A stretch of DNA of 64,000 nt from Pukyongiella litopenaei (GTDB lineage: Bacteria > Pseudomonadota > Alphaproteobacteria > Rhodobacterales > Rhodobacteraceae). The stretch lies in assembly GCF_003008555.2 (NCBI RefSeq), contig NZ_CP027665.1, positions 3,286,001-3,350,000 of the forward strand. The letters run 5' to 3'. A program made the position numbers and the translations under genes. Positions 39,653-48,104 of this stretch are shown here, one piece after another. The notes beneath the pieces were generated by a model that did not search any database, was not told the DNA's origin, and was given only the letters and a program-made list of their open reading frames with translations. The first letter of the stretch is position 1. The number at the start of each line of letters is the position of its first letter.

Positions 39653-40462
39653 TCACTGGAACGGATGATCGGCCTGCAGCAGCCGCCGGTGAAAGGTCGG
39701 CAGGTCGATGTTGCGGGAGAGCCCGCTCGACCGGGCCGCGGTCATGATCCGTTCGCGATCGGTGGCCAGAGATTTTCCGAGATGTTCGAATACCAACCGG
39801 GTCACGCGGCGGTCGGTGCTGGTTTCGCGGGCGGTGCGGGCGGCATAGCCAAGCCAGAAGTTATGGGCCAGCGACGTCACCGGGGCCAGATAGTAGAATT
39901 GCGGTGTCCGTCCCCGGCGACGGGAGATGACCATGTAGACCCCGTCGTCATCCCGGCAGACATAGCCGCGAAACTCGCGGGTGTCCGAGGTCAGGCGCAG
40001 GCCCTGCTGGCGCACCGCGTCGCGCGGTTCATATCCCCTGAGATAAGTGTCGCCGCCACGGCGGAACACGGTGACGATGCCGGTGATGCAGTTTCGCATG
40101 CTGACATAGCTGTTGCGCGAATAGCGGTAGAAACCGCCGGGCAGGCGGTCTTCGGTGACCCCTGCGAGGGCGGCGCCGGCAAAGCCTGCCAGCACCGGTC
40201 CCCGCAGCACCCGGCCCCGGTCGACGATCGTTTCCACCGGTTCCAGCAGGACCCGCGCGTCGATGTCGAAGAACCGGCAGATGCGGTCGAGCACGTCGGG
40301 GCGCGGAAAGCTCTCGCCGGAGAGATAGCGATTGAACTGGGTGCGGTTGACATCGAGCCGCCGGGCAAGTTCGGAAATCGACGGGTAGTCGCGGGCCAGG
40401 CGGCGCAGGTTGCGGCCGAACATGCTGCGGAGTTCAGCAGGGCTTCTGGAACAGTCGGGCAT
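39653..40462 (-). CDS. XRE-type helix-turn-helix transcriptional regulator
   Basis: Regulator of 269 residues with an N-terminal Cro/CI-type HTH (about 14-70: MFGRNLRRLARDYPSISELARRL, RTQFNRYLSGESFPRPDVL) and a long C-terminal domain of unknown fold containing LRGYEPRDAVRQQGLRL and RRRGRTPQFYYLAP. The C-terminal part may sense a ligand, but I do not recognise the family. It is preceded by about 200 non-coding bases with a double TTGCAA palindrome. Confidence 0.8.
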   Translation of the reverse strand: MPDCSRSPAELRSMFGRNLRRLARDYPSISELARRLDVNRTQFNRYLSGESFPRPDVLDRICRFFDIDARVLLEPVETIVDRGRVLRGPVLAGFAGAALAGVTEDRLPGGFYRYSRNSYVSMRNCITGIVTVFRRGGDTYLRGYEPRDAVRQQGLRLTSDTREFRGYVCRDDDGVYMVISRRRGRTPQFYYLAPVTSLAHNFWLGYAARTARETSTDRRVTRLVFEHLGKSLATDRERIMTAARSSGLSRNIDLPTFHRRLLQADHPFQ

Positions 40463-40565
40463 ATCGGATACGCAATCAAATCGGATAGAAAAGCCAATCG
40501 GACGGTGCCGGAAACAGGCCTACCGGGGAACGGGGACAAATTTTTCGGCGATGCTACCGGCTCGG

Positions 40566-40578
40566 TTGCAAATTGCAA
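40566..40578. promoter_or_regulatory. double TTGCAA palindrome upstream of the XRE regulator
   Basis: TTGCAA-A-TTGCAA: two copies of a 6-bp palindrome with one base between, together forming a near-symmetric site 104-116 bases before the regulator's start. A candidate operator; no direct evidence of use. Confidence 0.35.
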
Positions 40579-40633
40579 GCCAACGGGACCCGGAGCGCCG
40601 CCGCACCCCGGGTCGGAACGTCTCTGCGCCCAT

Positions 40634-40664
40634 AAAAGAGGCGGAAAGGTTGAAATGCGCCTCT
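40634..40664 (-). terminator. intrinsic terminator of ilvIH, overlapping the ilvH stop codon
   Basis: In the ilvH direction AGAGGCG (ending within the stop codon) pairs with CGCCTCT across a 14-base loop and is followed by TTTT. Stem positions are 40658-40664 and 40637-40643, T-run 40634-40637. Confidence 0.65.
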
Positions 40665-41223
40665 AATCGCCGCGCAACAATGCCGCGACCCCGGTGCGGG
40701 CGACCTCGGCCAGGCCCAGCGGCCGCATCAGGTCGGCAAAGGCGTCGATCTTGTCGGGGGCGCCGGTGATCTCGAACACGAAGGAATTCAGCGTGCTGTC
40801 GACGACGCGGGCGCGGAAGATATCGGCCAGCCGCAGCGCCTCGACCCGTTTGTCGCCTTCGCCGACCACCTTGAGCATGGCCAGTTCGCGTTCGACCGAC
40901 GCGCCTTCGACGGTCAGGTCATGCACCTCGTGCACCGATACGATCCGGCCCAGCTGTGCCTTGATCTGTTCGATCACCTGCGGCGTGCCGGTGGTGACGA
41001 TGGTGATGCGGGACAGGTGGCCGGTATGGTCCACCTCGGCCACGGTGAGGCTTTCGATATTGTAGCCTCGCCCGGAAAACAGGCCGATCACGCGGGCCAG
41101 CACGCCGGGTTCGTTTTCGACCAGCACCGCGATCGTGTGCCGTTCCTGCACGTCCGAGAACGTGGGGCGCAGGTTATAGGCGGAGTGGCGCGTGGCGCCT
41201 TTCTTGATGTGTAGGGCAGACAT
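40663..41223 (-). CDS. ilvH: acetolactate synthase small (regulatory) subunit
   Basis: Regulatory chain of acetohydroxyacid synthase, which makes the precursors of valine, leucine and isoleucine; binds valine as feedback inhibitor. The 186-residue protein has an N-terminal ACT domain (about 29-100) with VENEPGVLARVIGLFSGRGY, the standard effector-site sequence, and a second C-terminal ACT-like part. It follows ilvI by 72 bases on the same strand and shares its attenuator-controlled transcript. Confidence 0.96.
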   Translation of the reverse strand: MSALHIKKGATRHSAYNLRPTFSDVQERHTIAVLVENEPGVLARVIGLFSGRGYNIESLTVAEVDHTGHLSRITIVTTGTPQVIEQIKAQLGRIVSVHEVHDLTVEGASVERELAMLKVVGEGDKRVEALRLADIFRARVVDSTLNSFVFEITGAPDKIDAFADLMRPLGLAEVARTGVAALLRGD

Positions 41224-41295
41224 CCTGTCGCTCTCCTTGGTTCGTCGCGGCCGGAAGTTCGCGGGCTTCCGGCCAGATTTCCGTGCCGGAAACTG

Positions 41296-43047
41296 TCAGA
41301 CCAGCACCGATCCCTTGCTGTCGATGACGCCCTGGGTCTCGGCTTCGCCCAGCAGCATCTCGTTATGGGCCTTGCCGGACGGGATCATCGGAAAGCAGTT
41401 TTCGTGCTTTTCGACCAGGCAGTCGAAGATCACCGGGCCGTCATGTTCGATCATCTCCATGATCGCGTCATCGAGATCGGCGGGATCGGAACAGACGATG
41501 CCCTTGGCCCCGAACGCCTCGGCCAGCTTGACGAAATCGGGCAGCGCCTCGGACCAGCTGTGGGAATAGCGTTCGCCATGCAGCAGTTCCTGCCACTGGC
41601 GGACCATGCCCAGCCGTTCGTTGTTCAGGATGAATTGCTTGACCGGCAGGCGGTATTGCGCGGCGGTGCCCAGTTCCTGCATGTTCATCAGCCAGGAGGC
41701 CTCGCCAGCAACATTGATCACCAGCGCGGCGGGATGCGCCATCTGCACGCCGATAGAGGCGGGGAAACCATACCCCATGGTTCCCAGCCCGCCCGAAGTC
41801 ATCCAGCGGTTGGGATCCTCGAAGGTCAGGAACTGCGCCGCCCACATCTGGTGCTGGCCGACCTCGGTGCAGACGTAACGGTCGTGGTCGCGGGTCAGCG
41901 CCTCGAGCCGTTGCAGTGCGTATTGCGGCTTGATCGATGTCTTGCTGTCGGTGAAGGACAGGCAGTTCACCTCGCGCCAAGTGTCGATCTTCGCGTGCCA
42001 GTCCTTCAGCGCGGCGCCGTTGATCTTGCGGCCGCGCGACTTCCAGACCTTGAGCACATCCTCGAGCACATGGGCCACGTCGCCGACGATGGGAATATCG
42101 ACGCGGATCACCTTGTTGATCGACGACGGGTCGATATCGATATGCGCCTTGAGCGATTTCGGCGAAAACGCGTCGATGCGCCCGGTGATCCGGTCATCGA
42201 AACGGGCACCGACATTGATCATCAGGTCGCAGCCATGCATGGCCATGTTGGCCTCGTAGAGACCGTGCATCCCCAGCATCCCCAGCCAGTTCGGGCCGGA
42301 GGCGGGATAGGCGCCGAGCCCCATCAGGGTCGAGGTGATCGGGATGCCGGTGGCGTCCACCAGTTCGCGCAGCAGCTGGCTGGCCGCCGGGCCGGAATTG
42401 ATCACGCCGCCGCCGGTATAAAAGACCGGGCGTTTCGCCGTCTCGATCGCCGCCACCAGTTCGGTGATTTCCTCCAGGTCCCCTTTCAGCTGGGGCTGGT
42501 AATGGGATTTCGACGGGCGCGGCGCGGTATAGGTGCCGCTGGCGAATTGCACATCCTTGGGAATGTCGACCAGCACCGGCCCGGGCCGGCCGGAGGTGGC
42601 GACGTGAAAGGCCTCGTGAATGATCCCCGACAGCCGGTCGGTATCCTTGACCAGCCAGTTATGCTTGGTGCAGGGGCGGGTGATGCCGACGGTATCGGCC
42701 TCCTGGAAGGCGTCCGAGCCGATCATGAAGGTGGGCACCTGGCCGGTCAGCACCACGATCGGGATCGAATCCATCAGCGCATCGGTGATCCCGGTCACGG
42801 CATTGGTGGCGCCGGGGCCGGAGGTGACGAGGCAGACGCCAGGCTTGCCGGTGGACCGCGCATAGCCTTCGGCGGCGTGAACCGCGCCCTGTTCGTGACG
42901 GACCAGGATGTGGCGGATGTCGTTTTGCAGAAAGATCTCGTCATAGATCGGCAGCACCGCGCCGCCGGGATATCCGAATACGGTGTCTACGCCCTGATCC
43001 TTGAGGGCCTGAACCACCATCTTCGCGCCGGTCATCTCTTGTTTCAT
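41296..43047 (-). CDS. ilvI: acetolactate synthase large (catalytic) subunit
   Basis: ThDP-dependent enzyme of 583 residues forming 2-acetolactate or 2-aceto-2-hydroxybutyrate. The ATG at 43047 is preferred to one five codons upstream. It shows the catalytic Glu52 in RHEQGAVHAAEGYARSTG, the FAD-region LMGLGAYP, and the ThDP/Mg segment around 448-475. There the usual GDG/GDA is Gly448-Glu449-Ala (AGEASWLMN), an Asp-to-Glu change in a metal-ligand position, while the closing NN (ILNNERLGM) is normal. I believe this variant is common in relatives but could not check. Expression is controlled by the leader-peptide attenuator upstream. Confidence 0.96.
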   Translation of the reverse strand: MKQEMTGAKMVVQALKDQGVDTVFGYPGGAVLPIYDEIFLQNDIRHILVRHEQGAVHAAEGYARSTGKPGVCLVTSGPGATNAVTGITDALMDSIPIVVLTGQVPTFMIGSDAFQEADTVGITRPCTKHNWLVKDTDRLSGIIHEAFHVATSGRPGPVLVDIPKDVQFASGTYTAPRPSKSHYQPQLKGDLEEITELVAAIETAKRPVFYTGGGVINSGPAASQLLRELVDATGIPITSTLMGLGAYPASGPNWLGMLGMHGLYEANMAMHGCDLMINVGARFDDRITGRIDAFSPKSLKAHIDIDPSSINKVIRVDIPIVGDVAHVLEDVLKVWKSRGRKINGAALKDWHAKIDTWREVNCLSFTDSKTSIKPQYALQRLEALTRDHDRYVCTEVGQHQMWAAQFLTFEDPNRWMTSGGLGTMGYGFPASIGVQMAHPAALVINVAGEASWLMNMQELGTAAQYRLPVKQFILNNERLGMVRQWQELLHGERYSHSWSEALPDFVKLAEAFGAKGIVCSDPADLDDAIMEMIEHDGPVIFDCLVEKHENCFPMIPSGKAHNEMLLGEAETQGVIDSKGSVLV

Positions 43048-43077
43048 CGCCTCGTGCTCCATCCGCGGCATCCGTTG

Positions 43078-43116
43078 AATAAAAAAAGCCCCCGACGTTG
43101 ATCGGAGGCGCATGGG
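43078..43116 (-). terminator. ilv attenuator: terminator hairpin and competing antiterminator arm
   Basis: In the ilvI direction GCCTCCGA pairs with TCGGGGGC (43102-43109 and 43088-43095, loop TCAACG) followed by seven T: a classic intrinsic terminator between leader peptide and ilvI. The arm CCCATGCGC just before it (43108-43116) is exactly complementary to GCGCATGGG inside the leader-peptide codons (43142-43150), giving a 9-bp antiterminator that overlaps the terminator stem and so excludes it. Confidence 0.85.
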
Positions 43117-43134
43117 TTCGATTATGGTCTACCG

Positions 43135-43182
43135 TTACCGGCCCATGCGCATGTGTCCTACGATTACGATTAGGGTTGCCAT
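43135..43182 (-). CDS. ilvL: ilv operon leader peptide
   Basis: Fifteen-codon peptide MATLIVIVGHMRMGR with an AAAGGAG ribosome site eight bases upstream. It carries the run Leu-Ile-Val-Ile-Val, exactly the three amino acids made by the pathway, so ribosome stalling there would report branched-chain aminoacyl-tRNA shortage. The peptide's last codons contain the GCGCATGGG arm of the antiterminator. Length and layout match predicted ilv leader peptides of proteobacteria. Its only product role is regulatory. Confidence 0.85.
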   Translation of the reverse strand: MATLIVIVGHMRMGR

Positions 43183-43525
43183 CGCCGTGGCTCCTTTGCT
43201 GATGCAGCGGACCTTAGGGGTGCCGGGCAGGGGCGTCAACCGGGAAAACTGACGCGAACCGGCGTCATTCCGCCATTTTCTTTCGTCGCGGATGCGGTCG
43301 GGGCAACAATCGGAATGTGATCGCCCGCGAAACAGGCATAACCGGTCCCGTTGCGGCAACAGGCGGCAATTCGGGCGCTAACATCGCGATTTCCGCTGCT
43401 GCATCGCAGAAATCCACGATTCCCCCCTTGTCTTGTGTATCTCAATCCATAATGTGCTCCCACTTCAACGACAGGCCCGCTGGCGAATGACCGGGGAACG
43501 GGTGCAAATCCAAGGGAGATAATAG
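43183..43525. other. 343-base divergent region between ilv and TRAP operons
   Basis: Its left end carries the ilv promoter; the rest should hold the TRAP-operon promoter, for which I see only weak candidates (CTTGTC near 43428 with CATAAT about 15 bases on). A GATTTC/GAAATC inverted repeat lies at 43388-43414. No gene is evident. Confidence 0.45.
43211..43239 (-). promoter_or_regulatory. sigma-70 promoter of the ilv operon
   Basis: On the minus strand TTGACG (43239-43234), 17 bases, TAAGGT (43216-43211). Transcription would begin near 43204, about 22 bases before the leader-peptide ATG. Confidence 0.7.
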
Positions 43526-44608
43526 ATGGATCGTCGGTCTTTTCTGAAAACGAGCGCGATTGGCGGATCGGCCGCCGCTGCCACCTCGCTGGCGGCGCCG
43601 GTCTATGCGCAGGGCAACCGGACGCTGACTCTGGTGACGACATGGGGCCGCGGCCTGGCCGGGGTGCATGACAGCGCCGAGCGCAGCGCCAACATGATCA
43701 CCGAGATGACCGATGGCCAGCTGACCGTCGATCTGAAGGCCGCCGGCGAACTGGTCGGCGCGTTCGAAGTGTTCGACGCGGTGACCTCGGGCCAGGCCGA
43801 CATGTATCACGGTGCCGACTATTATTTCGTCGGCCAGCATCCGGCCTATGCGTATTTCACCGCCGTGCCGTTCGGCATGACCGCGCAGGAACTAATCAAC
43901 TGGTATTACCATGACGGCGGCATGGAGCTGCATGACGAGCTGGGCCAGATCTTCGGTCTGAAATCCTTCCTCGGCGGCAATACCGGGGCACAGGCGGGCG
44001 GCTGGTTCTCGAAAGAGATCAACGGCCCCGAGGATTTCAACGGCCTGAAGTTCCGGATGCCGGGCCTTGGCGGCGAAGCCCTGGGCAAGCTGGGCGCATC
44101 GGTGCAGAACCTGCCGGGCGCCGAAGTCTACCAGGCGCTGGCCTCGGGTGCGATCGACGGCACCGAATGGATCGGCCCCTGGGCGGACGAAAAGGCCGGG
44201 TTCCAGGAGATTACCAAGACCTACTACACCGCCGGGTTCCACGAGCCGGGCGCGGGCCTGTCGCTGGCCTTCAACCGCGAAGTGTTCGAGAGCTTCACCC
44301 CGGCTCAGCAGCGTATCTGCGAAATCGTCGCCGGCGAAGGCCACCAGTGGAACCTGTCGCAGTTCCTGTCCGAGAACTCGGCGGCGCTGCAGCGGCTCCA
44401 GGCGGGCGGTGTCAAGGTCATGGAATTCCCGGATTCGGTCTGGGATGCCTTCGGCCAGGCCTCGAAAGAGGTCCTGGACCAGTACATGGACGACGACCTC
44501 TATGCCCGTATCCGCAACAGCGCATTCGACTCGATGCGGTCGTCTTCGGGCTGGCTGACCAAGTCGGAAGGCGCGTATCGCGCCCAGCGTGACCGCGTGC
44601 TGGGCTGA
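43526..44608 (+). CDS. TRAP transporter substrate-binding protein (DctP family), Tat-exported
   Basis: Periplasmic binding protein of 360 residues for a TRAP secondary transporter. The N-terminus MDRRSFLKTSAIGG is a twin-arginine (Tat) signal ending near APVYA-QG. The body matches the DctP subgroup that includes the 2-oxoacid binder TakP: GRGLAGVHDSAERSANMI, GELVGAFEVFDAVTSGQADM, and GAIDGTEWIGPWADEKAGF. A carboxylate ligand is likely; a 2-oxo acid is a guess from that resemblance. A strong terminator follows, separating it from the permease genes. Confidence 0.93.
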   Translation: MDRRSFLKTSAIGGSAAAATSLAAPVYAQGNRTLTLVTTWGRGLAGVHDSAERSANMITEMTDGQLTVDLKAAGELVGAFEVFDAVTSGQADMYHGADYYFVGQHPAYAYFTAVPFGMTAQELINWYYHDGGMELHDELGQIFGLKSFLGGNTGAQAGGWFSKEINGPEDFNGLKFRMPGLGGEALGKLGASVQNLPGAEVYQALASGAIDGTEWIGPWADEKAGFQEITKTYYTAGFHEPGAGLSLAFNREVFESFTPAQQRICEIVAGEGHQWNLSQFLSENSAALQRLQAGGVKVMEFPDSVWDAFGQASKEVLDQYMDDDLYARIRNSAFDSMRSSSGWLTKSEGAYRAQRDRVLG

Positions 44609-44635
44609 TCGCCCGAGCCCGGATGCACTTCGAAG

Positions 44636-44663
44636 CGGCCCCGGCACCTACCGGGGCCGTTTT
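44636..44663 (+). terminator. intrinsic terminator between TRAP binding-protein and permease genes
   Basis: Perfect 9-bp stem CGGCCCCGG/CCGGGGCCG (44636-44644, 44651-44659), loop CACCTA, then TTTT. Partial read-through would give more binding protein than permease, a usual stoichiometry. Confidence 0.8.
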
Positions 44664-44737
44664 GCAACGATACCCGCGGCAACGACCGACGGGACACGGG
44701 TCGCCTCGGGTGACACCGAACCAACAAGGGGAATGAT

Positions 44738-45661
44738 ATGCTGGACGGCATTGCCTGGTTCTTCTCGAACCTCGGACAGTCCTTTGCCAATCTGTTCCAC
44801 GCGCTGGCCAATCCGGGGCTGTGGCTGAGCTGGCTCGACGGGCTGTCGAGTCCCGAGGACAAGCAGGCGCTGATGCGCTTCATCTATTACGGCGGATCGA
44901 CCGAACTGTTCTTTGTCATCCTGATGCTGGTGCTGATCGTGACGCTGATCGGCCTCATCTGGCGCAATTTCATGTGGTCCTGCGTGATCGTGATGGAAGG
45001 TTTCGCCAACAGCGTCGGGCGGCTGATGGCCTGGGCCGGGCTGCTGATGGTGCTGCAGCAGATCGTCATTATCTTCATGCAGCGCATCTTCGCCGCCTCC
45101 GAAATCTCGATGGGGCTGGGCAAGACGGTGACCCGCGACGTGTCGTGGTGGGCCGAGATGCTGAAGCTGGAAAACGCGATCATCGTCACGCTCTGCGCCA
45201 CCTATACATTCGTGCAGGGCAGCCATGTCCGTGTGGACCTGATCTATTCGGCGGTGGGTTTCCGCGCCAAACGCGTGATCGACATGTTCGGCGCGGTCAT
45301 CTTCATGATGCCGACGGCGGTACTGATCTGGATGTATGGCTGGTATTTCTTGTGGCGGCATCTGGTGGTGCCGAAACCGTCGGCGAGCGACACGCTGGAC
45401 AAGCTGCTGACGAAATCGCGGGCGTTGCGCTGGAACGTGGAAACCATCGGGTTCAGCCCGAACGGGTTCGACGCCTATTTCCTGTTCAAGATCCTGCTGG
45501 TTAGCTTTGCCGCCATGATCTTCATCCACGCTGTCGCCTTTTTCTACCGGTCCTTCCTGGAACTGGTCGAAGGCCCGGACAGCGAACACAAACATCTCGA
45601 CAGGGATGATCTCGGCGACGAGGAGGCCGAGATTGTTCATGCAATCGAAGAACATCACTAA
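44738..45661 (+). CDS. TRAP transporter small permease subunit (DctQ family)
   Basis: Membrane subunit of the TRAP transporter, 307 residues, clearly longer than usual DctQ proteins (about 160-220). Hydrophobic helices are seen near 48-70, 85-118, 145-165, 180-208 and 250-275, more than the common four. The middle region around ENAIIVTLCATYTFVQGSHVRVDL, with VRVD, is the recognisable DctQ core. An acidic C-terminal tail ends EAEIVHAIEEHH. It stands 11 bases before the large permease gene, which has a GGAG ribosome site. Confidence 0.88.
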   Translation: MLDGIAWFFSNLGQSFANLFHALANPGLWLSWLDGLSSPEDKQALMRFIYYGGSTELFFVILMLVLIVTLIGLIWRNFMWSCVIVMEGFANSVGRLMAWAGLLMVLQQIVIIFMQRIFAASEISMGLGKTVTRDVSWWAEMLKLENAIIVTLCATYTFVQGSHVRVDLIYSAVGFRAKRVIDMFGAVIFMMPTAVLIWMYGWYFLWRHLVVPKPSASDTLDKLLTKSRALRWNVETIGFSPNGFDAYFLFKILLVSFAAMIFIHAVAFFYRSFLELVEGPDSEHKHLDRDDLGDEEAEIVHAIEEHH

Positions 45662-45672
45662 GGGAGCCGGTC

Positions 45673-48027
45673 ATGCTATTCGGACTTGATGGCGTCGAGA
45701 TCGGCCTGATCATCGTATTTTTCTGCCTTTTCGGGGGAATCCTGAGCGGTTTTCCGGTGGCGTTCGCCATCGGCGGCGCGGGCATCATCTCTTTCGGGAT
45801 CATCGCCGCGCTGGACAGCGCCGGCCTGCTGATCCACCAGGCCATAGACACCGGCAGCCAGGCCTATCGCGATCTGGTCGCGACGGGGGTCAAGCCGGAT
45901 GCGGTGTCGATATTCCGATACCCGGATCTGCCGAGATCCGCTGTGCCGGTCTTTGCGCAGGGCTGGGAAACCGCGCTGGACCGCAACGTGTCCTTCATCG
46001 TGAACCGCATGAACGAACGGGTTCTGGCGGGCCAGTCGATCGAAACGCTGCTGGCGGTGGTGATGTTCGTGATGATGGGCATCGCGCTGGAACGGTCCAA
46101 GATCGCCAACGACCTGCTGACCACCATGGCCCGCGTGTTCGGGCCGCTGCCCGGCGGCCTGGCCGTGTCGATCGTGGTGGTGGGGGCGTTCCTGGCGGCC
46201 TCGACCGGTATCGTCGGCGCAACCGTGGTGACGATGGGGCTGCTGGCGCTGCCGACGATGCTGCGGAACAATTATTCGCCGGAACTGGCCACCGGCGTGA
46301 TCGCGGCCTCGGGCACGCTGGGGCAGATCATTCCGCCCTCGATCGTGATCGTGCTGCTGGGCACGCTCGCGGGCGATCTCTATTCCACCGCGCAGGAAAG
46401 CCGCGCCGTCGCCGCGGGCTGTTCGGACGCGCTGACCTATCTGGGGGAACCGGCGGTGGTGTCGGTGGGCACGCTGTTCCAGGCGGCGCTGCTGCCCGGC
46501 ATCCTGCTGGCGCTGCTCTATGCGCTTTATGCGTTCGGCTATGCGCTGCTCAATCCCGAACATGCCCCGGCGGTGGAAATGGGGTCGACCAGCCAGGAGC
46601 CGATCACCCGGTCCGAGGCCCTGACATGGCTGCTGGCGGCGCCGCTGGCGCTGATCGTGGGGGCGGTGCTGCTGGTCAACGTGAATGTCATCGGCTCGCA
46701 GGATATCACGGTATCCGCCTTTTCCGACCTGGGTGAAGGCGCCAGCCTGCGCACCAATGTCAGCGAGGAATGCAAGGCCTCGATGATCGACCTGCATGGG
46801 CAGGAGAAATGGGATACGGCGGTCTCCGAACAGGCCAGGATCGACGCGGCCGGCGGCGCCGCGGCGAGCCAGAAACTGACCGAGGAGGAACTGGAAGCAA
46901 CCCGCCTGGCCAAGATCGCCGGCGCCGCCCCGATCGGAACCGGCGTTGCCGTGCTGATCGTCATCCTCGGCCTGGTGCTGATCATGGGGCGGGGGATCTC
47001 GCCATCCAGCGAACCCCGGCCGCTGATGCTGGGGGCGGTCGGGTTGATCCTCGTCGCGCTGGTGGACCTGTTCCTGATCTCGCCGGTCTCGTCTTCGGGC
47101 GCGACCTTCCTGCTGTTGGCATTGCCGTTCGCACTGGCGCTCTACGGATGCGGCGCGGCGGCGTCGCGGCTGGCGCAGAACGAACTGATCCGCGTCGTGT
47201 TCCCGCCGCTGGTCCTGATCGTGGCGGTGCTCGGCTCGATCCTGGGCGGCATCACCAATCCGACACCGGCCGCTGCGCTGGGGGCGGGCGGGGCGATCAT
47301 GCTCGCGGCCTACCGCAAGCTCCATGACGAAGGCCGCACGGGCAGGGTCATCATCTGGTCCACCTACGCGATCATCATCTGCATCCTGATCGGCATCAAT
47401 TTCGACCTGCGCATCAACCGCGAAAGTGTCGGCGCCGAAAGCTGGATCGCCTTCCTGCTGGCCTATGGCGCCTATCTCTATGCGCTGTTCGGGCTGCTGT
47501 TCGGATGCTGGGTGCTGTTCTCGACCGGGGTGCTGACGCCGGTGGTTCGCGAAACCGCCAAGGTGACCTCGATGGTGTTCACCATCCTGATCGGGTCGCA
47601 GCTGCTGAACCTGGTGGTGATCTCGTTTGGCGGGGAACATTACATCCAGCAGTTCCTCAAGAGCTTCGACAACGAATTCACGGTGTTCCTGATCGTGATG
47701 CTGGTGTTGTTCGTGCTCGGCTTCGTGCTGGATTTCCTCGAGATCATCTACATCGTGATCCCGATCGTCGGGCCGGTGATCTATGGCGGGTCGTTCGATC
47801 CGAAATGGGTCACGATCATGGTGGCGGTGAACCTGCAGACCAGTTTCCTGACGCCGCCATTCGGGTTCGCGCTGTTCTATCTGCGCGGGGTCGCCCCCAA
47901 GGAAGTCACGACCGGTCATATCTATCGCGGTATCCTGCCTTTCGTGGTCATCCAGGTGATCGGGCTGGGAATCCTGTGGTATTTCCCGGCCATCGTGACC
48001 ATCGTTCCCGCGCTGATGCCCAACTGA
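45673..48027 (+). CDS. TRAP transporter large permease subunit (DctM family), enlarged
   Basis: Ion-coupled transporter subunit with the DctM signatures VVGAFLAASTGIVGATVVTMG, GTLGQIIPPSIVIVLLGT and, at the C-terminus, VAVNLQTSFLTPPFGFALFYLRG. It is 784 residues long, against about 430 for ordinary DctM. Extra sequence includes a segment at about 45-120 (YPDLPRSAVPVFAQG...) and a large central block, about 300-620, with a polar acidic loop (SEECKASMIDLHGQEKW...KLTEEELEATRL) and several additional helices. The frame is uninterrupted, so this is an expanded protein rather than a fused annotation. Confidence 0.93.
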   Translation: MLFGLDGVEIGLIIVFFCLFGGILSGFPVAFAIGGAGIISFGIIAALDSAGLLIHQAIDTGSQAYRDLVATGVKPDAVSIFRYPDLPRSAVPVFAQGWETALDRNVSFIVNRMNERVLAGQSIETLLAVVMFVMMGIALERSKIANDLLTTMARVFGPLPGGLAVSIVVVGAFLAASTGIVGATVVTMGLLALPTMLRNNYSPELATGVIAASGTLGQIIPPSIVIVLLGTLAGDLYSTAQESRAVAAGCSDALTYLGEPAVVSVGTLFQAALLPGILLALLYALYAFGYALLNPEHAPAVEMGSTSQEPITRSEALTWLLAAPLALIVGAVLLVNVNVIGSQDITVSAFSDLGEGASLRTNVSEECKASMIDLHGQEKWDTAVSEQARIDAAGGAAASQKLTEEELEATRLAKIAGAAPIGTGVAVLIVILGLVLIMGRGISPSSEPRPLMLGAVGLILVALVDLFLISPVSSSGATFLLLALPFALALYGCGAAASRLAQNELIRVVFPPLVLIVAVLGSILGGITNPTPAAALGAGGAIMLAAYRKLHDEGRTGRVIIWSTYAIIICILIGINFDLRINRESVGAESWIAFLLAYGAYLYALFGLLFGCWVLFSTGVLTPVVRETAKVTSMVFTILIGSQLLNLVVISFGGEHYIQQFLKSFDNEFTVFLIVMLVLFVLGFVLDFLEIIYIVIPIVGPVIYGGSFDPKWVTIMVAVNLQTSFLTPPFGFALFYLRGVAPKEVTTGHIYRGILPFVVIQVIGLGILWYFPAIVTIVPALMPN

Positions 48028-48047
48028 TCGCGGCGGTAAGAACCGGC

Positions 48048-48071
48048 AAAGGGGGCCTCGGGCCCCCTTTT
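48048..48071. terminator. intrinsic terminator between TRAP permease and bpt
   Basis: AAA, stem GGGGGCC (48051-48057), loop TCG, GGCCCCC (48061-48067), TTTT. It lies between convergent genes and is flanked by A and T runs, so it can serve both directions. Confidence 0.85.
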
Positions 48072-48104
48072 CATGTCTCGGCGTTGATATCCTGACGGTT
48101 CGGT

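Noticed and set aside
41365-43101. 578-codon plus-strand frame
   Set aside because: Antisense to ilvI; no motifs and it crosses the attenuator.
43183-43359. Longer 74-codon version of the ilv leader peptide
   Set aside because: The extension passes through the promoter; the 15-codon form has its own ribosome site and the proper position relative to the terminator.
43388-43414. GATTTC/GAAATC inverted repeat before the TRAP operon
   Set aside because: Only 6-bp arms with a 15-base spacer; expected by chance in this length of sequence, so not claimed as an operator.
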